Assembly (NCBI GenBank): GCA_023663085.1
Contig: JAMPIB010000003.1
Coordinates: 1-64,000, forward strand
Direction of reading: 5' to 3'
Origin: Ruminococcus sp.
GTDB lineage: Bacteria; Bacillota; Clostridia; Lachnospirales; Lachnospiraceae
Length of the DNA stretch: 64,000 nt
Below the pieces are notes generated by a model, which saw only the letters and a list, made by a program, of their open reading frames with translations, did no database searches and was not told the origin of the DNA. Both the position numbers and the translations under genes were made by a program. This document shows positions 39,622 to 49,205 of the stretch, one piece after another; positions within the stretch are counted from its first letter, which is position 1; every line of letters begins with the position of its first letter.

Positions 39622-41357
39622 CTCTGATACAGATTCGCATAGAAGCCGTTCATGGCTAACAGCGTCTCATGATTTCCCTGTTCAATGATATTCCCATCTT
39701 TCATGACCAGTATCACATCCGCCTCTTTGATCGTAGACAGCCTGTGCGCTACGATGAAACTGGTGCGCCCTTTCATCATGGTGGCAAAAGCCTGCTGAAT
39801 TTTAATCTCCGTTCTTGTATCAATAGAAGAAGTCGCCTCGTCGAGGATCAGCATAGGCGGGAGGCAGAGCATGACTCTGGCAATACATAACAACTGTTTT
39901 TGTCCCTGGGAAAGACTGCCGCCATCTTCCGTGATCACGGTATCATAACCGTTTGGCAGACGTTTGATAAAGCTGTGCGCATGGGATGCTTTGGCGGCCG
40001 CAATGACTTCCTCTTCTGTAGCGTCCGGCCTGCCCATGATGATGTTCTCCCGTATCGTTCCGCTCTTTAACCAGGTTTCCTGCAATACCATACCATAACT
40101 TTCCCGCAGACTCTTTCTCGTCACTTCCCGGATATCATGGCCGCTCACACAGATTGCCCCTGCATCCACATCATAGAAACGCATGAGCAGATTGATAACG
40201 GTTGTTTTTCCACAGCCGGTCGGCCCGACGATGGCAATTCTCTGTCCCGGTTTTACTGCCAGATTAAAATGTTCGATCAGCTTTTTATCAGGCACATAGG
40301 AAAAACTGACATCCTGTAAGGCCACCGTGCCATCGACATGCTCCAATACAACCGCATTTTCCACTTCCGGTATCTGCGGTTCCTGCTCGATCAGATCGAA
40401 AATCCTCGCCGCACAGGCCAGCGCGTTCTGCAATTCCGTCACCACGCCGGATATCTCGTTAAAAGGTTTCGTATACTGATTGGCATAGCTTAAAAAGCAG
40501 GAAAGCTGTCCTACGCTGATACCGCCGCGAATGGCATAAATGGCGCCGGTAATGGCCACCCCCGCATAAACAAGGTTATTGACGAATCTGGTCGAGGGAT
40601 TCGTAATGGAGGAAAAAAAGATAGCCTTTAGGGAAGCATCCTGTAATCTGCCGTTGATCTCATCGAATTTCTTCAATGATTCATCCTCATGGGAAAAAGC
40701 CTGCACGATCTTCTGACTGCCTATCATTTCGTCGATAAAGGCCGTCTGCTCTCCCCTTGTCTCGGACTGTAATTTGAACATCAGAAAAGTCTTTTTGGCG
40801 ATAAATCCCGCTACCAGAAAAGAAAGCGGCGTAATGAGCACTACCACGAAAGTAATGCCCACATTGATGCTGAGCATGAAGCCAAGCGTCCCCAGGATTG
40901 TGATAACACCGGTAAAAAACTGCGTAAATCCCATTAAAAGACCATCCGCGAACTGATCCACGTCGGCGATCACACGGCTTACGATCTCACCGTAAGAATG
41001 CCCATCGATATATTTTAAAGGTAAGATCTCTATTTTCCGAAACGCCTCGTTGCGGATATCCTGTACGATGCGGTAAGCCATCTTGTTATTGCACACATTC
41101 ATGATCCACTGGGCAAGGGCCGTAATTAAAATAACGACTGCCATTTTTTGCAGGATAACAAAGATACCGCTAAAATCCACCAATCCTTTAGCCAGTATCA
41201 GGTCTATCGCCTCCCCCGTGAGAATAGGCAGATACAGGGTAAACGCCACAGTGATCGCCGCCGCTATGATAGAGACTGCCAGATAAATCCAGTATTTTTT
41301 GATATAATGAAGTACTTTTTTCAGAGTATCCTTCTGTTTTCCATGCGCTTTTTCCAT
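39564..41357 (-). CDS. ABC exporter half, canonical ATPase site partner
   Basis: The 597-residue half-transporter has six N-terminal membrane helices and a C-terminal nucleotide-binding domain: Walker A VGPTGCGKTT, signature SLSQGQKQLL, Walker B MLILDEATSS with the catalytic Glu, and H-loop VAHRLST. It forms a heterodimer with the upstream gene's product, which has a degenerate site, as in BmrCD/LmrCD-type multidrug or lipid exporters; the cargo is unknown. The C terminus continues past the usual end into a Ser-rich tail (SVSGSPVSSSSFSSSS) encoded antisense to the lipoprotein's repeat. It starts 33 bases after its partner gene. Confidence 0.92.
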   Translation of the reverse strand: MEKAHGKQKDTLKKVLHYIKKYWIYLAVSIIAAAITVAFTLYLPILTGEAIDLILAKGLVDFSGIFVILQKMAVVILITALAQWIMNVCNNKMAYRIVQDIRNEAFRKIEILPLKYIDGHSYGEIVSRVIADVDQFADGLLMGFTQFFTGVITILGTLGFMLSINVGITFVVVLITPLSFLVAGFIAKKTFLMFKLQSETRGEQTAFIDEMIGSQKIVQAFSHEDESLKKFDEINGRLQDASLKAIFFSSITNPSTRFVNNLVYAGVAITGAIYAIRGGISVGQLSCFLSYANQYTKPFNEISGVVTELQNALACAARIFDLIEQEPQIPEVENAVVLEHVDGTVALQDVSFSYVPDKKLIEHFNLAVKPGQRIAIVGPTGCGKTTVINLLMRFYDVDAGAICVSGHDIREVTRKSLRESYGMVLQETWLKSGTIRENIIMGRPDATEEEVIAAAKASHAHSFIKRLPNGYDTVITEDGGSLSQGQKQLLCIARVMLCLPPMLILDEATSSIDTRTEIKIQQAFATMMKGRTSFIVAHRLSTIKEADVILVMKDGNIIEQGNHETLLAMNGFYANLYQSQFSVSGSPVSSSSFSSSS

Positions 41358-41377
41358 TTATTTCCATTCCTTTCCAT
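41348..41377. repeat. 10-bp tandem repeat at an ABC start codon
   Basis: On the minus strand ATGGAAAGGA, ATGGAAATAA and ATGGAAAAAG follow each other; the third is the start of the ABC gene (41357). The three ATGs lie in three different frames. Confidence 0.75.
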
Positions 41378-41390
41378 GCTAAATCCTTAT

Positions 41391-43112
41391 CTAAACCTGC
41401 GAATAATATATCTCCTTATATACCTCGCAGCCCGCAAGCAGTTCTTCATGCGTACCGATCCCTGCCACTTTGCCGTCTTCCAGAACGATGATCTGGTCTG
41501 CATGTTGGATAGAGGAAGTCCTCTGTGATACGATAAAGACTGTCGTATCGCCTTCCATCCCGCGTATCGCCTTGCGCAGGCGGGCGTCGGTCGCATAATC
41601 GAGAGCCGAAGCGCTGTCGTCTAAGATCAGTATCTCCGGGTTTTTTACGATAGCACGCGCTATGGTAAGCCGCTGTCTCTGACCGCCGGATAAGTTTTTG
41701 CCGCCCTGCGCGATCTGTTCTTCCAGTTTGCCGGGTTTGGCATCTACAAACTCTTTGGCCTGCGAAATCTCCAGCGCCCTATCCATTTCCTGCGTCGTAG
41801 CGTCCCCTTTGCCCCAGGCCAGATTTTCCCGGATCGACCCCTGAAAAAGAACGGCTCTTTGCATGACCATACCGACCTTTTCCCGAAGCTGTTCCATGCT
41901 ATACTCCCTGACATCGCGTCCGTTTATCCGCACACAGCCTCTCGTCGCATCATAAAAACGCGGGATCAGATGCACGAGCGAAGATTTTCCGGAGCCTGTA
42001 CCGCCGATAATACCGACTGTCTCCCCTTTTTTTACCTTAAAATCTATATCGCTCAACGATTCGGCGCCTGCCCCCTGATACGTCAGCCCTACATGATCGA
42101 ACTCCACAGCATAGAGACTGTCCGCCTCCTCTATTGGCATATCCTGTATACTTTCCTTCCATTCCATAGAAGACTGCATCTCAAAAACGCTCTCGATACG
42201 GTTCGCACAGGCCAGCGCCTTGGTAATGGTAATGATCAGATTGGCCAGTTTGACAAGTTCGATGAGAATCTGCGACATATAATTGACGAGCGCCACCACT
42301 TCACCCTGTGTGATATAGCCGTTATCCACCCGCACGGCGCCCGTATAGATCAGTACAATTGTTGCTGCGTTGACTACAATATAAGTGACCGGATTAGTCA
42401 ATGCAGAAATTTTACCGACGAATAGCTGCATATGTGTCAGCCCGGCATTGCTCTGCTCAAATTCTTCCATTTCCTGCTTTTCTTTATGAAAAGCGCGGAT
42501 GACCCTGACGCCGGTCAGATTCTCTCTCGTCTTGCCGAGTATCTTATCCAGTCCGGCCTGTACTTTCTTATAAAGCGGCATGGTGATCATCATGATGCCG
42601 AACACAACGATGGACAGAACGGGTATCGTGACTACAAAGACAAGCGCCGCCTTAAAATCAATGGTAAAGGCCATGACCATGGCGCCGAATACGATAAAAG
42701 GCGAACGCAGAAACAGACGCAGCACCATGTTGACGCCGTTTTGTACCTGATTGGCATCGGAAGTCATACGCGTGATCATCGTAGAAGTCCCCAGCGTATC
42801 CATCTCGGTAAAGGACAGACTCTGGATATGTTTAAATAATGCATGTTTTAACTGCGTGGAAAAACCTACCGCCGCTTTGGCCGCAAAGTACTGCGCTGTA
42901 ATGGAACAGGTCAGTCCGATCAGTCCTAACAGGATAAGGATAAGACCCATGCGCAGTACATACGGGATATCCCCCTGCGCTATGCCTGTATCTATGACCG
43001 CCGCCATCACGAGCGGTACGAACAGTTCAAAGCCCGCCTCCAGCATTTTAAAAAGCGGCGCCAGTACGGTCTCTTTTTTATAGTCTTTCAAAAAAACAAG
43101 CAATTTTTTCAT
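41391..43112 (-). CDS. ABC exporter half with degenerate ATPase site
   Basis: The 573-residue half-transporter has an N-terminal six-helix domain (LAPLFKMLEAGFELFVPLVM) and a nucleotide-binding domain with Walker A IGGTGSGKSS and signature NLSGGQRQR. The residue after Walker B is Asp (LILDDSAS) where canonical proteins have Glu, and the H-loop His is replaced by Gln (IVSQRTS). These changes mark the non-hydrolysing half of a heterodimeric exporter. The downstream gene encodes the canonical half. It follows the LCP gene by 97 bases with no terminator in its own path; the LCP gene's terminator lies in that gap. Confidence 0.92.
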   Translation of the reverse strand: MKKLLVFLKDYKKETVLAPLFKMLEAGFELFVPLVMAAVIDTGIAQGDIPYVLRMGLILILLGLIGLTCSITAQYFAAKAAVGFSTQLKHALFKHIQSLSFTEMDTLGTSTMITRMTSDANQVQNGVNMVLRLFLRSPFIVFGAMVMAFTIDFKAALVFVVTIPVLSIVVFGIMMITMPLYKKVQAGLDKILGKTRENLTGVRVIRAFHKEKQEMEEFEQSNAGLTHMQLFVGKISALTNPVTYIVVNAATIVLIYTGAVRVDNGYITQGEVVALVNYMSQILIELVKLANLIITITKALACANRIESVFEMQSSMEWKESIQDMPIEEADSLYAVEFDHVGLTYQGAGAESLSDIDFKVKKGETVGIIGGTGSGKSSLVHLIPRFYDATRGCVRINGRDVREYSMEQLREKVGMVMQRAVLFQGSIRENLAWGKGDATTQEMDRALEISQAKEFVDAKPGKLEEQIAQGGKNLSGGQRQRLTIARAIVKNPEILILDDSASALDYATDARLRKAIRGMEGDTTVFIVSQRTSSIQHADQIIVLEDGKVAGIGTHEELLAGCEVYKEIYYSQV

Positions 43113-43141
43113 AAAAACGTTACCCTTTCGCTCTATACATC

Positions 43142-43175
43142 AAAACAGCAGTTCAACATTTCATCAAACTGCTGT
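43142..43175 (-). terminator. Terminator of the LCP gene
   Basis: Minus strand: ACAGCAGTT and AACTGCTGT form a 9-bp stem with a 13-base loop, followed by TTTT. Confidence 0.6.
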
Positions 43176-43184
43176 AAGGCATTC

Positions 43185-43217
43185 TCTATATCTTATCTAT
43201 ATCCTGTATCTATCTGG
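43185..43217. repeat. 11-bp tandem repeat over the LCP stop codon
   Basis: TCTATATCTTA (43185), TCTATATCCTG (43196) and TATCTATCTGG (43207). The last contains the TAG stop of the LCP gene (43210-43212). Confidence 0.55.
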
Positions 43218-44340
43218 TATATTCATCCGTCTGCTGCGCTATTTCCTCGCTGAGGGCCGTAACCTGTCTGGAAGGTTTATAGATCTTATCCCCATACAAA
43301 AGTTCATGCAGCATCCTCACATTCTCTTCTAAAGACATCGGTATGATGCAGTCGCCCTTACTGCCGATCGTCGCATTGGTTCGCTCGCTTTCAAAAGGAA
43401 ATCCGTCCGACTCGACCACATCATATTCTGCGACTGTTCCCAGAACGCTGACGATCTCATTGACTGTCAGAGACGTATTGACGGAAGGCAGTACCGCCGT
43501 TACTACTTCGGTTAACGTGGCAAGAGAAGCATCTTTTGCCTTTATCATCATGGCGCCCAGCACATCCCTCTGTCTCTCGGCCCGTCTGAAATCATCACCC
43601 TTGGTATAGCGGATACGGCAGTAGGCCGTAGCCTGCATTCCGTTTAATGTCTGTACGCCGGTCCTGGTCACCGGGGTATAATCGACCCCCATTTCCTCCG
43701 CCATACAAAGCTGGTAGTTGTTCAGATGATTGATCTCCGCTTCGGTAATCTCCATCTCGATACCGCCGAGAGCATCAATCGCCTCGATCAGGCCGCTGAA
43801 TCCTATCGTTACATAATCGGTGATATCCAGATCCAGATTGATATTCAGCATATTTATCGCCTGCTCCGGCCCGCCGCTGGCATAAGCGCCGTTACATTTA
43901 TTATATTTGTCGTTTCCCAGATTCAGATAAGTGTCGCGATAAACGGAAACGAGTTTTATTTCGTGAGTATCCTGATTGATACTGGCGATAATGATCGTAT
44001 CGCTTCTGGTGCCTTTGCCCAGATCGCCATCTCTGGCATCCACCCCGAATAGGGCGATATTCCTGTATCCTTTAAATTCGGGAGCTTCTTCCCGTTCCGT
44101 CCTCGTCTCTACGACTTCTTCATTGATGACGATTTTTTCCGTATCAATGTCTGTTCTTTCTATCTCGTTTGTTGTCGTAATGATAATATATAATACGCCG
44201 ATCGCTATCAATAAAACCAGAACTTCTATTATCAGCAGAGGAATGTTCCAGCCGCGCCGTTTCTTAACAGCCGCTTTTTCCTCCGCCTTCTCAGACGATA
44301 CGCTTTCCTCTATCTGAGAATCCTGCATCTGTTCACTCAT
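43210..44340 (-). CDS. LytR-CpsA-Psr family wall-polymer transferase
   Basis: The 376-residue membrane protein has a short acidic cytoplasmic N terminus, one transmembrane helix (about 32-53) and an extracellular LCP domain. Typical blocks are IALFGVDARDGDLGKGTRSDTIII, LVSVYRDTYLNL, the YVTIGFSGL strand, and YCRIRYTKGDDFRRAERQRDVL with the phosphate-binding Arg residues. Such enzymes join wall teichoic acid or capsule polymers to peptidoglycan. It is separated from radA by a 133-base gap that carries a weak promoter, and it ends in a tandem repeat followed by a terminator. Confidence 0.92.
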   Translation of the reverse strand: MSEQMQDSQIEESVSSEKAEEKAAVKKRRGWNIPLLIIEVLVLLIAIGVLYIIITTTNEIERTDIDTEKIVINEEVVETRTEREEAPEFKGYRNIALFGVDARDGDLGKGTRSDTIIIASINQDTHEIKLVSVYRDTYLNLGNDKYNKCNGAYASGGPEQAINMLNINLDLDITDYVTIGFSGLIEAIDALGGIEMEITEAEINHLNNYQLCMAEEMGVDYTPVTRTGVQTLNGMQATAYCRIRYTKGDDFRRAERQRDVLGAMMIKAKDASLATLTEVVTAVLPSVNTSLTVNEIVSVLGTVAEYDVVESDGFPFESERTNATIGSKGDCIIPMSLEENVRMLHELLYGDKIYKPSRQVTALSEEIAQQTDEYTR

Positions 44341-44369
44341 AGTGACTCCTCTATTTTTGCCATTGTCAT

Positions 44370-44397
44370 ATCTTATTCATCTTATCACATTACACAA
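44370..44397 (-). promoter_or_regulatory. Possible promoter of the LCP gene
   Basis: Minus strand: -35 TTGTGT (44392-44397), 16-base spacer, -10 TAAGAT (44370-44375), 29 bases before the start codon. Confidence 0.35.
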
Positions 44398-44473
44398 TAT
44401 TTGAAAATATATAACAGGTGTTTGTTCACACTTTGTTAATAAACATCACAATTTTGTCATATATTGTCAATGC

Positions 44474-45844
44474 CTAGATAAGATCGATGGCATCCTGTAC
44501 GGAAGATACACCTATGATCTTAACACCGCTTTTTTCCCGGATCTGTCTGATACATACTTTCGGCACGACACAGGTGGAAAAGCCGAGTTTGGCCGCCTCC
44601 TGAATGCGCTGTTCTATCATGCTGACACCGCGCACTTCCCCGCTTAGACCAATCTCGCCAAAAGCCGCCATATGATCGTCGATCGGACGATTTTTAAAGC
44701 TGGAGGCAACTGCCATTGCTATTCCCAGGTCGATGGCCGGCTCTGTGATCTTCATGCCGCCCGCCAGATTGACGTAAGCATCGCAATCGGACATTTGCAG
44801 TCCCAGCCTTTTTTCTAAAACGGCCATGAGCAGGTTGACCCTGTTAAAATCAGTACCGATGGCCTGTCTTCTCGGAAAACCGAAATTGGTATGACAGACT
44901 AATGCCTGAATCTCGAACAAAATAGGTCTGGTTCCTTCCATAGAACAGGAAACAATGGAACCGCTCGCCCCTTCCGGTTTGCCGTCCAGCATAAACTCCG
45001 AAGGGTTGGCGACTTCCGTAAGCCCCTCTTCCTTCATCTCAAAGACTCCTATTTCATTCGTGGAGCCGAACCGGTTCTTCACACCGCGCAATATCCGGTA
45101 AGAGGCATGTCTGTCCCCCTCAAAATAAAGCACGGTATCCACCATATGCTCAAGCACTCTCGGACCTGCCACAGTCCCCTCTTTGGTCACATGCCCTACG
45201 ATAAAAATGGATGTGCCGAGCCCTTTGGCAAGCTGTAAGAAGACACCTGTCGCCTCCCTGACCTGGGATACGCTGCCCGGCGCTGCCGAGACAGTTTCCT
45301 GATACATTGTCTGGATAGAATCAATGATCGTGATATCCGGCATCAGGTGCCGTATGGTCTCTTCTATCGTTTCCAGATTCGTTTCACACAACAGATACAG
45401 ATTCTCCCCGAACTCCCCGATACGATTGGCTCTGAGTTTGATCTGTCTGAGGGATTCCTCTCCGGAAATATATAATACTTTTTTCTGATCCATCGCCATA
45501 TAACGGCATACCTGCAATAACAGCGTAGATTTGCCGATACCCGGATCGCCGCCTACAAGGATCAGAGAACCGGGTACGATACCGCCTCCAAGCACCCTGT
45601 CCAGTTCCTCCATGTGAGTGGACATTCTCTCCTCTTCCTGTAAAGTGATCTCAGAGAGTCTGGAAGGTTTCGCATTTTCCCGCGCCGCCTTAGCGGTAGC
45701 GGTAGCGCCGGAGCCTCTGGTACTTACTTTTTCCTCCACGAAACTGTTCCATTCCCGGCACCCCGGACACTGTCCCATCCATTTGGAAGACTCATAACCG
45801 CAGTTCTGGCAATAAAAAACAGTTGTTATTTTTGCTTTTGCCAT
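44474..45844 (-). CDS. radA: DNA repair protein RadA
   Basis: The 456-residue ATPase helps branch migration in recombinational repair. The N-terminal zinc finger is CQNCGYESSKWMGQCPGC (residues 13-30), the Walker A motif GGDPGIGKSTL (near 97-107), and the RadA-specific motif KNRFGST (near 260). A C-terminal Lon-protease-like domain ends the protein. It closes the gntR-clpC-136aa-radA run, the same clpC-radA order seen in Bacillus, although mcsA, mcsB and disA are absent here. Confidence 0.96.
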   Translation of the reverse strand: MAKAKITTVFYCQNCGYESSKWMGQCPGCREWNSFVEEKVSTRGSGATATAKAARENAKPSRLSEITLQEEERMSTHMEELDRVLGGGIVPGSLILVGGDPGIGKSTLLLQVCRYMAMDQKKVLYISGEESLRQIKLRANRIGEFGENLYLLCETNLETIEETIRHLMPDITIIDSIQTMYQETVSAAPGSVSQVREATGVFLQLAKGLGTSIFIVGHVTKEGTVAGPRVLEHMVDTVLYFEGDRHASYRILRGVKNRFGSTNEIGVFEMKEEGLTEVANPSEFMLDGKPEGASGSIVSCSMEGTRPILFEIQALVCHTNFGFPRRQAIGTDFNRVNLLMAVLEKRLGLQMSDCDAYVNLAGGMKITEPAIDLGIAMAVASSFKNRPIDDHMAAFGEIGLSGEVRGVSMIEQRIQEAAKLGFSTCVVPKVCIRQIREKSGVKIIGVSSVQDAIDLI

Positions 45845-45866
45845 AAAAAAATTCCATTCTGCGCTT

Positions 45867-46277
45867 TTATTTTACAATCTTTACGCTTACTTCACCTGCT
45901 CCGGAAAGTTCTACGCTGATATTCAGCTTTCCGCCCAGATTTGTCTTCATCCTGCCGATCTTTGCCTCGTTTACAAATACATCATACTCTGTCTCGTCTT
46001 CGAGTCCTACGGTGATCTGCGCGTCTTCGTCCCCTTCTACCTTAAATTCCACACCATTTTCCTTCTCCACGAAATGACTGACGCTGGTACCCGGTACGGA
46101 TTCATAAGAAAACATCCCGTTTTTCTCCAGTTTGGTGATACTCTTATAGGTCTTCACCTTCAACAGATCACCTTCATGCTCAAAATCCTCCACCTTTGCC
46201 TTTGCCGCCAGTTTGTGATTACCGAAACTGATCGTTCCATCTGTTTCTGCCCGAAGCAATTCCTCTACTACAGCCAT
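45867..46277 (-). CDS. Small conserved protein between clpC and radA
   Basis: The 136-residue protein is soluble and beta-rich, starting MAVVEELLRAETDGTISFGNHKL and ending SGAGEVSVKIVK. Database entries for similar Clostridia proteins are sometimes labelled endosialidase or chaperone, which the sequence itself does not support: no enzyme motif is visible. I would treat it as unknown. It lies 27 bases after clpC and 22 before radA, so it is co-transcribed with the stress genes. The alternation of charged strands (FKVEGDEDAQITVGLEDETEYDVF region) suggests a small beta-sandwich. Confidence 0.75.
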   Translation of the reverse strand: MAVVEELLRAETDGTISFGNHKLAAKAKVEDFEHEGDLLKVKTYKSITKLEKNGMFSYESVPGTSVSHFVEKENGVEFKVEGDEDAQITVGLEDETEYDVFVNEAKIGRMKTNLGGKLNISVELSGAGEVSVKIVK

Positions 46278-46304
46278 TGTTCTTCCTCCTACGTCCTTTT
46301 GTGT

Positions 46305-48764
46305 TTATTCATCATCATAATCGTCTAATACTCTGAATACTACTTTTTTATTTTTCAGTCCTGCCGAAACTCTGTCGCCGTTTCCTATCGCACCGGAAAG
46401 TATCTCCTGTGCGAGCATATCCTCAATTTCTGTCTGGATCGCCCTTTTCATCGGCCTTGCACCCATTTTGGCATCCATGTATTTATCTATGATATAGTCC
46501 TTTAATGTCGGCGTGAGCGTCAGTTCAATCCGCATCTGCTCCTTACAGCGTCTGGCCAGATTTTTGGAGAGCAGCGTCACGATCTCCTTCATATTATCGC
46601 GGTTGAGCGGATGGAATACCATAATTTCGTCAATCCTGTTGATGAACTCCGGTTTGAATATCTTTTTCACTTCTTCCATCACATTGGACTTCATCTTTTC
46701 ATAGTCCTGCTTCTCGGAATCTCCGGCTAAAAAGCCGAGATTTTTCGGTTCCATGATCCGCTGCGCTCCGGCATTGGACGTCATGATGAGAATGGTATTT
46801 TTAAAGCTTACCTTCCGGCCCTTGGAATCCGTGATATGCCCGTCGTCCAGCACCTGTAAGAGAATGTTGAACACATCCGGGTGCGCCTTCTCTATCTCGT
46901 CGAATAAGACCACGGAATAGGGATTTCTCCTGATCTTCTCGCTGAGCTGTCCGCCTTCTTCAAAGCCCACATATCCCGGAGGCGAACCAATCATCTTGGA
47001 AACCGAATGGCCTTCCATATATTCCGACATATCGACACGTATCAGTGCGTTTTCCGAACCAAACATCGCTTCTGCCAGCGCCTTGGAAAGTTCCGTCTTG
47101 CCGACACCGGTAGGCCCTAAGAACAGGAACGAGCCAATCGGCCTGTTGGGATCCTGTAATCCCACCCGCCCGCGGCGCATTGCTCTGGCCACGGCACTGA
47201 CCGCTTCTTCCTGCCCGATGACACGCTTATGCAGGATGGATTCCAGTTTTAACAGTTTCTCACTTTCTTTTTCAGCCAGCTTTTTCACAGGGATCTTCGT
47301 CCAGAGAGAGACCACTTCCGCAATCTCATTTTCTCCGATCCGATAGTCTTTGAGCAGTTCTTCTTTTTCAAAACGTCTCCATGCCCGTTCGTATTTCTTT
47401 ATCAGTTCATCCTGTTTCTTTTTCAGTTCTGCGGCCTGGGTAAAGGCTTCTATGCGGATAGAGCGTTCTATCTGCAGATCCATATGCTCGATCTCCATCG
47501 CCAGAGTTTTCAATTTCTCCGGCTGTTTGCCGCTGTCCAGTCTGGCTGCAGCTGCCGCTTCGTCGATCAGATCTATGGCTTTGTCCGGAAGATTCCTGTC
47601 ATTGATATATCTTGCCGATAATTTGACTGCTGCCATGATCGCCGCCGGATCTATGACCACTTTATGATGATCTTCGTATTTATGCGCAATACCGAACAGA
47701 ATGCGCTGAGCTTCTTCTATCGTAGGCTCTTCTATCGTCACAGGCTGGAACCTGCGCTCTAAGGCTGCGTCTCTTTCGATATATTTACGGTACTCGGCAA
47801 TGGTTGTCGCACCGATCATCTGGATCTCCCCTCTGGCCAGAGACGGTTTTAAGATATTGGAGGCGTCGATTGCGCCCTCTGCGCCTCCCGCGCCGATAAT
47901 GGTGTGTATCTCATCCAGAAAAAGAACGATATTGCCATCCTCGATGACTTCACGGATCACTTTTTTGATCCTCTCTTCAAATTCACCGCGGTATTTACTG
48001 CCGGCTACCATTCCCGACAGATCGAGGGTCATGACACGTTTATCCATAACGGTAAAAGGAACGTCGCCCTCTACGATGCGCATGGCCAGTCCCTCTACTA
48101 CCGCAGTCTTGCCGACACCCGGTTCCCCGATCAGACAGGGGTTATTCTTGGTTCGTCTGCTTAAGATCTGTATCACGCGGCGTATCTCATCTTCCCTGCC
48201 GATGACCGGATCGAGTTTCCCTTCTCTTGCAAGTGCCGTCAGATCCCTGCTGTACTGTTCCAGAGTAGAAGTTCCGCCTTTTTTCCGGCCCTGTTTTTTC
48301 CCCAGGTCTTCCTTATACAGAGATTTATCTTCTCCCATGGCTGCCAGTACTTCCACATACAGTTTCTGAACGGATATCCCCATCGTATTGAGCAGTCTGA
48401 CGGCGACGTTTTCTCCCTCTTTTAATAAGGCGAGCAGGATATGCTCGGTTCCTATCTTATCACTGTGAAAACGTTCCGCCTGTCTGCGCGCTTCATCCAG
48501 TACTTTCTCCGCCCTTGGCGAATACCCGTCGCGCTCCGCCAGCATGACAGTACTGTCCGGAGCGATCAGATCCTGTATCATCTCTCTTAACCGGTATTCC
48601 TCCACACCGCTCTCGGTAAGCACGGTGGCTGCAACTCCTGTATTTTCTTTCAAAAGACCGAGAAGGATATGTTCAGTTCCTACATAGCTTTGTCTCAAAC
48701 TTCTGGCGGCACGTTCAGCCAACGCCAGCGCCATCCTCGCCTTGTCCGTAAATTTTGGCTGCAT
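46305..48764 (-). CDS. clpC: ClpC ATPase, AAA+ unfoldase
   Basis: The 819-residue protein unfolds substrates for ClpP. It has the double Clp N domain ([13 protein letters not shown] and [14 protein letters not shown]), first AAA+ module (Walker [11 protein letters not shown] near 206), the UVR/M-domain ([20 protein letters not shown] near 420) and second AAA+ module ([13 protein letters not shown] near 548). The start at 48764 has GGAGGAG 7 bases ahead; a TTG two codons upstream is less likely. It follows the GntR gene by 2 bases (TGA-TC-ATG), so translation is coupled. Regulation seems to pass through this GntR repressor and not CtsR. Confidence 0.96.
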   Translation of the reverse strand: MQPKFTDKARMALALAERAARSLRQSYVGTEHILLGLLKENTGVAATVLTESGVEEYRLREMIQDLIAPDSTVMLAERDGYSPRAEKVLDEARRQAERFHSDKIGTEHILLALLKEGENVAVRLLNTMGISVQKLYVEVLAAMGEDKSLYKEDLGKKQGRKKGGTSTLEQYSRDLTALAREGKLDPVIGREDEIRRVIQILSRRTKNNPCLIGEPGVGKTAVVEGLAMRIVEGDVPFTVMDKRVMTLDLSGMVAGSKYRGEFEERIKKVIREVIEDGNIVLFLDEIHTIIGAGGAEGAIDASNILKPSLARGEIQMIGATTIAEYRKYIERDAALERRFQPVTIEEPTIEEAQRILFGIAHKYEDHHKVVIDPAAIMAAVKLSARYINDRNLPDKAIDLIDEAAAAARLDSGKQPEKLKTLAMEIEHMDLQIERSIRIEAFTQAAELKKKQDELIKKYERAWRRFEKEELLKDYRIGENEIAEVVSLWTKIPVKKLAEKESEKLLKLESILHKRVIGQEEAVSAVARAMRRGRVGLQDPNRPIGSFLFLGPTGVGKTELSKALAEAMFGSENALIRVDMSEYMEGHSVSKMIGSPPGYVGFEEGGQLSEKIRRNPYSVVLFDEIEKAHPDVFNILLQVLDDGHITDSKGRKVSFKNTILIMTSNAGAQRIMEPKNLGFLAGDSEKQDYEKMKSNVMEEVKKIFKPEFINRIDEIMVFHPLNRDNMKEIVTLLSKNLARRCKEQMRIELTLTPTLKDYIIDKYMDAKMGARPMKRAIQTEIEDMLAQEILSGAIGNGDRVSAGLKNKKVVFRVLDDYDDE

Positions 48765-48766
48765 GA

Positions 48767-49141
48767 TCAAACTCCTCCATAATCCTCATATATTTCATCA
48801 ATAAGAGAATGCACTTCTTCTCTTGAAATATTCTTACACCAGGCTTTTGCCAGGATCACCTGCAAAGCCCCCTTCATCTCTTCCACAGCCTGCATCTTAT
48901 CAATATCGATGGCGATCACCGCGCCTTTTCTCCTGTCTACCTTCACAAAGCCTTCCTGCCTGAGCACGGAATATGCTTTATTGACAGTGTGCATATTGAT
49001 ACCGATATTCTCCGCAAGCTGCCTTACCGAAGGAAGTACGTCGCCCTCTCTGAGTCTGGCAGTCGCAATCCCTAAAACAATCTGGTTTCTAAGCTGTAAA
49101 TAGATTGCTTCATCACTGTTAAAATCAATTTCCAGTATCAT
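48767..49141 (-). CDS. GntR-family (YtrA-like) regulator
   Basis: The 124-residue protein has the winged helix of GntR proteins (YLQLRNQIVLGIATARLREGDVLPSVRQLAENIGINMHTVNKAYSVLRQEG) and only a short dimer tail, as in the YtrA subfamily. It lies at the head of the clpC operon, two bases before clpC, where ctsR sits in Bacillus. The promoter spacer and -35 are covered by an inverted repeat (49187-49213), a probable autoregulatory site. Its signal is unknown. Confidence 0.9.
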   Translation of the reverse strand: MILEIDFNSDEAIYLQLRNQIVLGIATARLREGDVLPSVRQLAENIGINMHTVNKAYSVLRQEGFVKVDRRKGAVIAIDIDKMQAVEEMKGALQVILAKAWCKNISREEVHSLIDEIYEDYGGV

Positions 49142-49176
49142 AAGTGCCTCCGTTTCAGCACAAGTTCATCTTTTTT

Positions 49177-49205
49177 ATTATAACAAGGAGACGGTTTCCT
49201 TGCAA
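49177..49205 (-). promoter_or_regulatory. Promoter of gntR-clpC-radA
   Basis: Minus strand: -35 TTGCAA (49200-49205), 17-base spacer, perfect -10 TATAAT (49177-49182). Confidence 0.75.
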
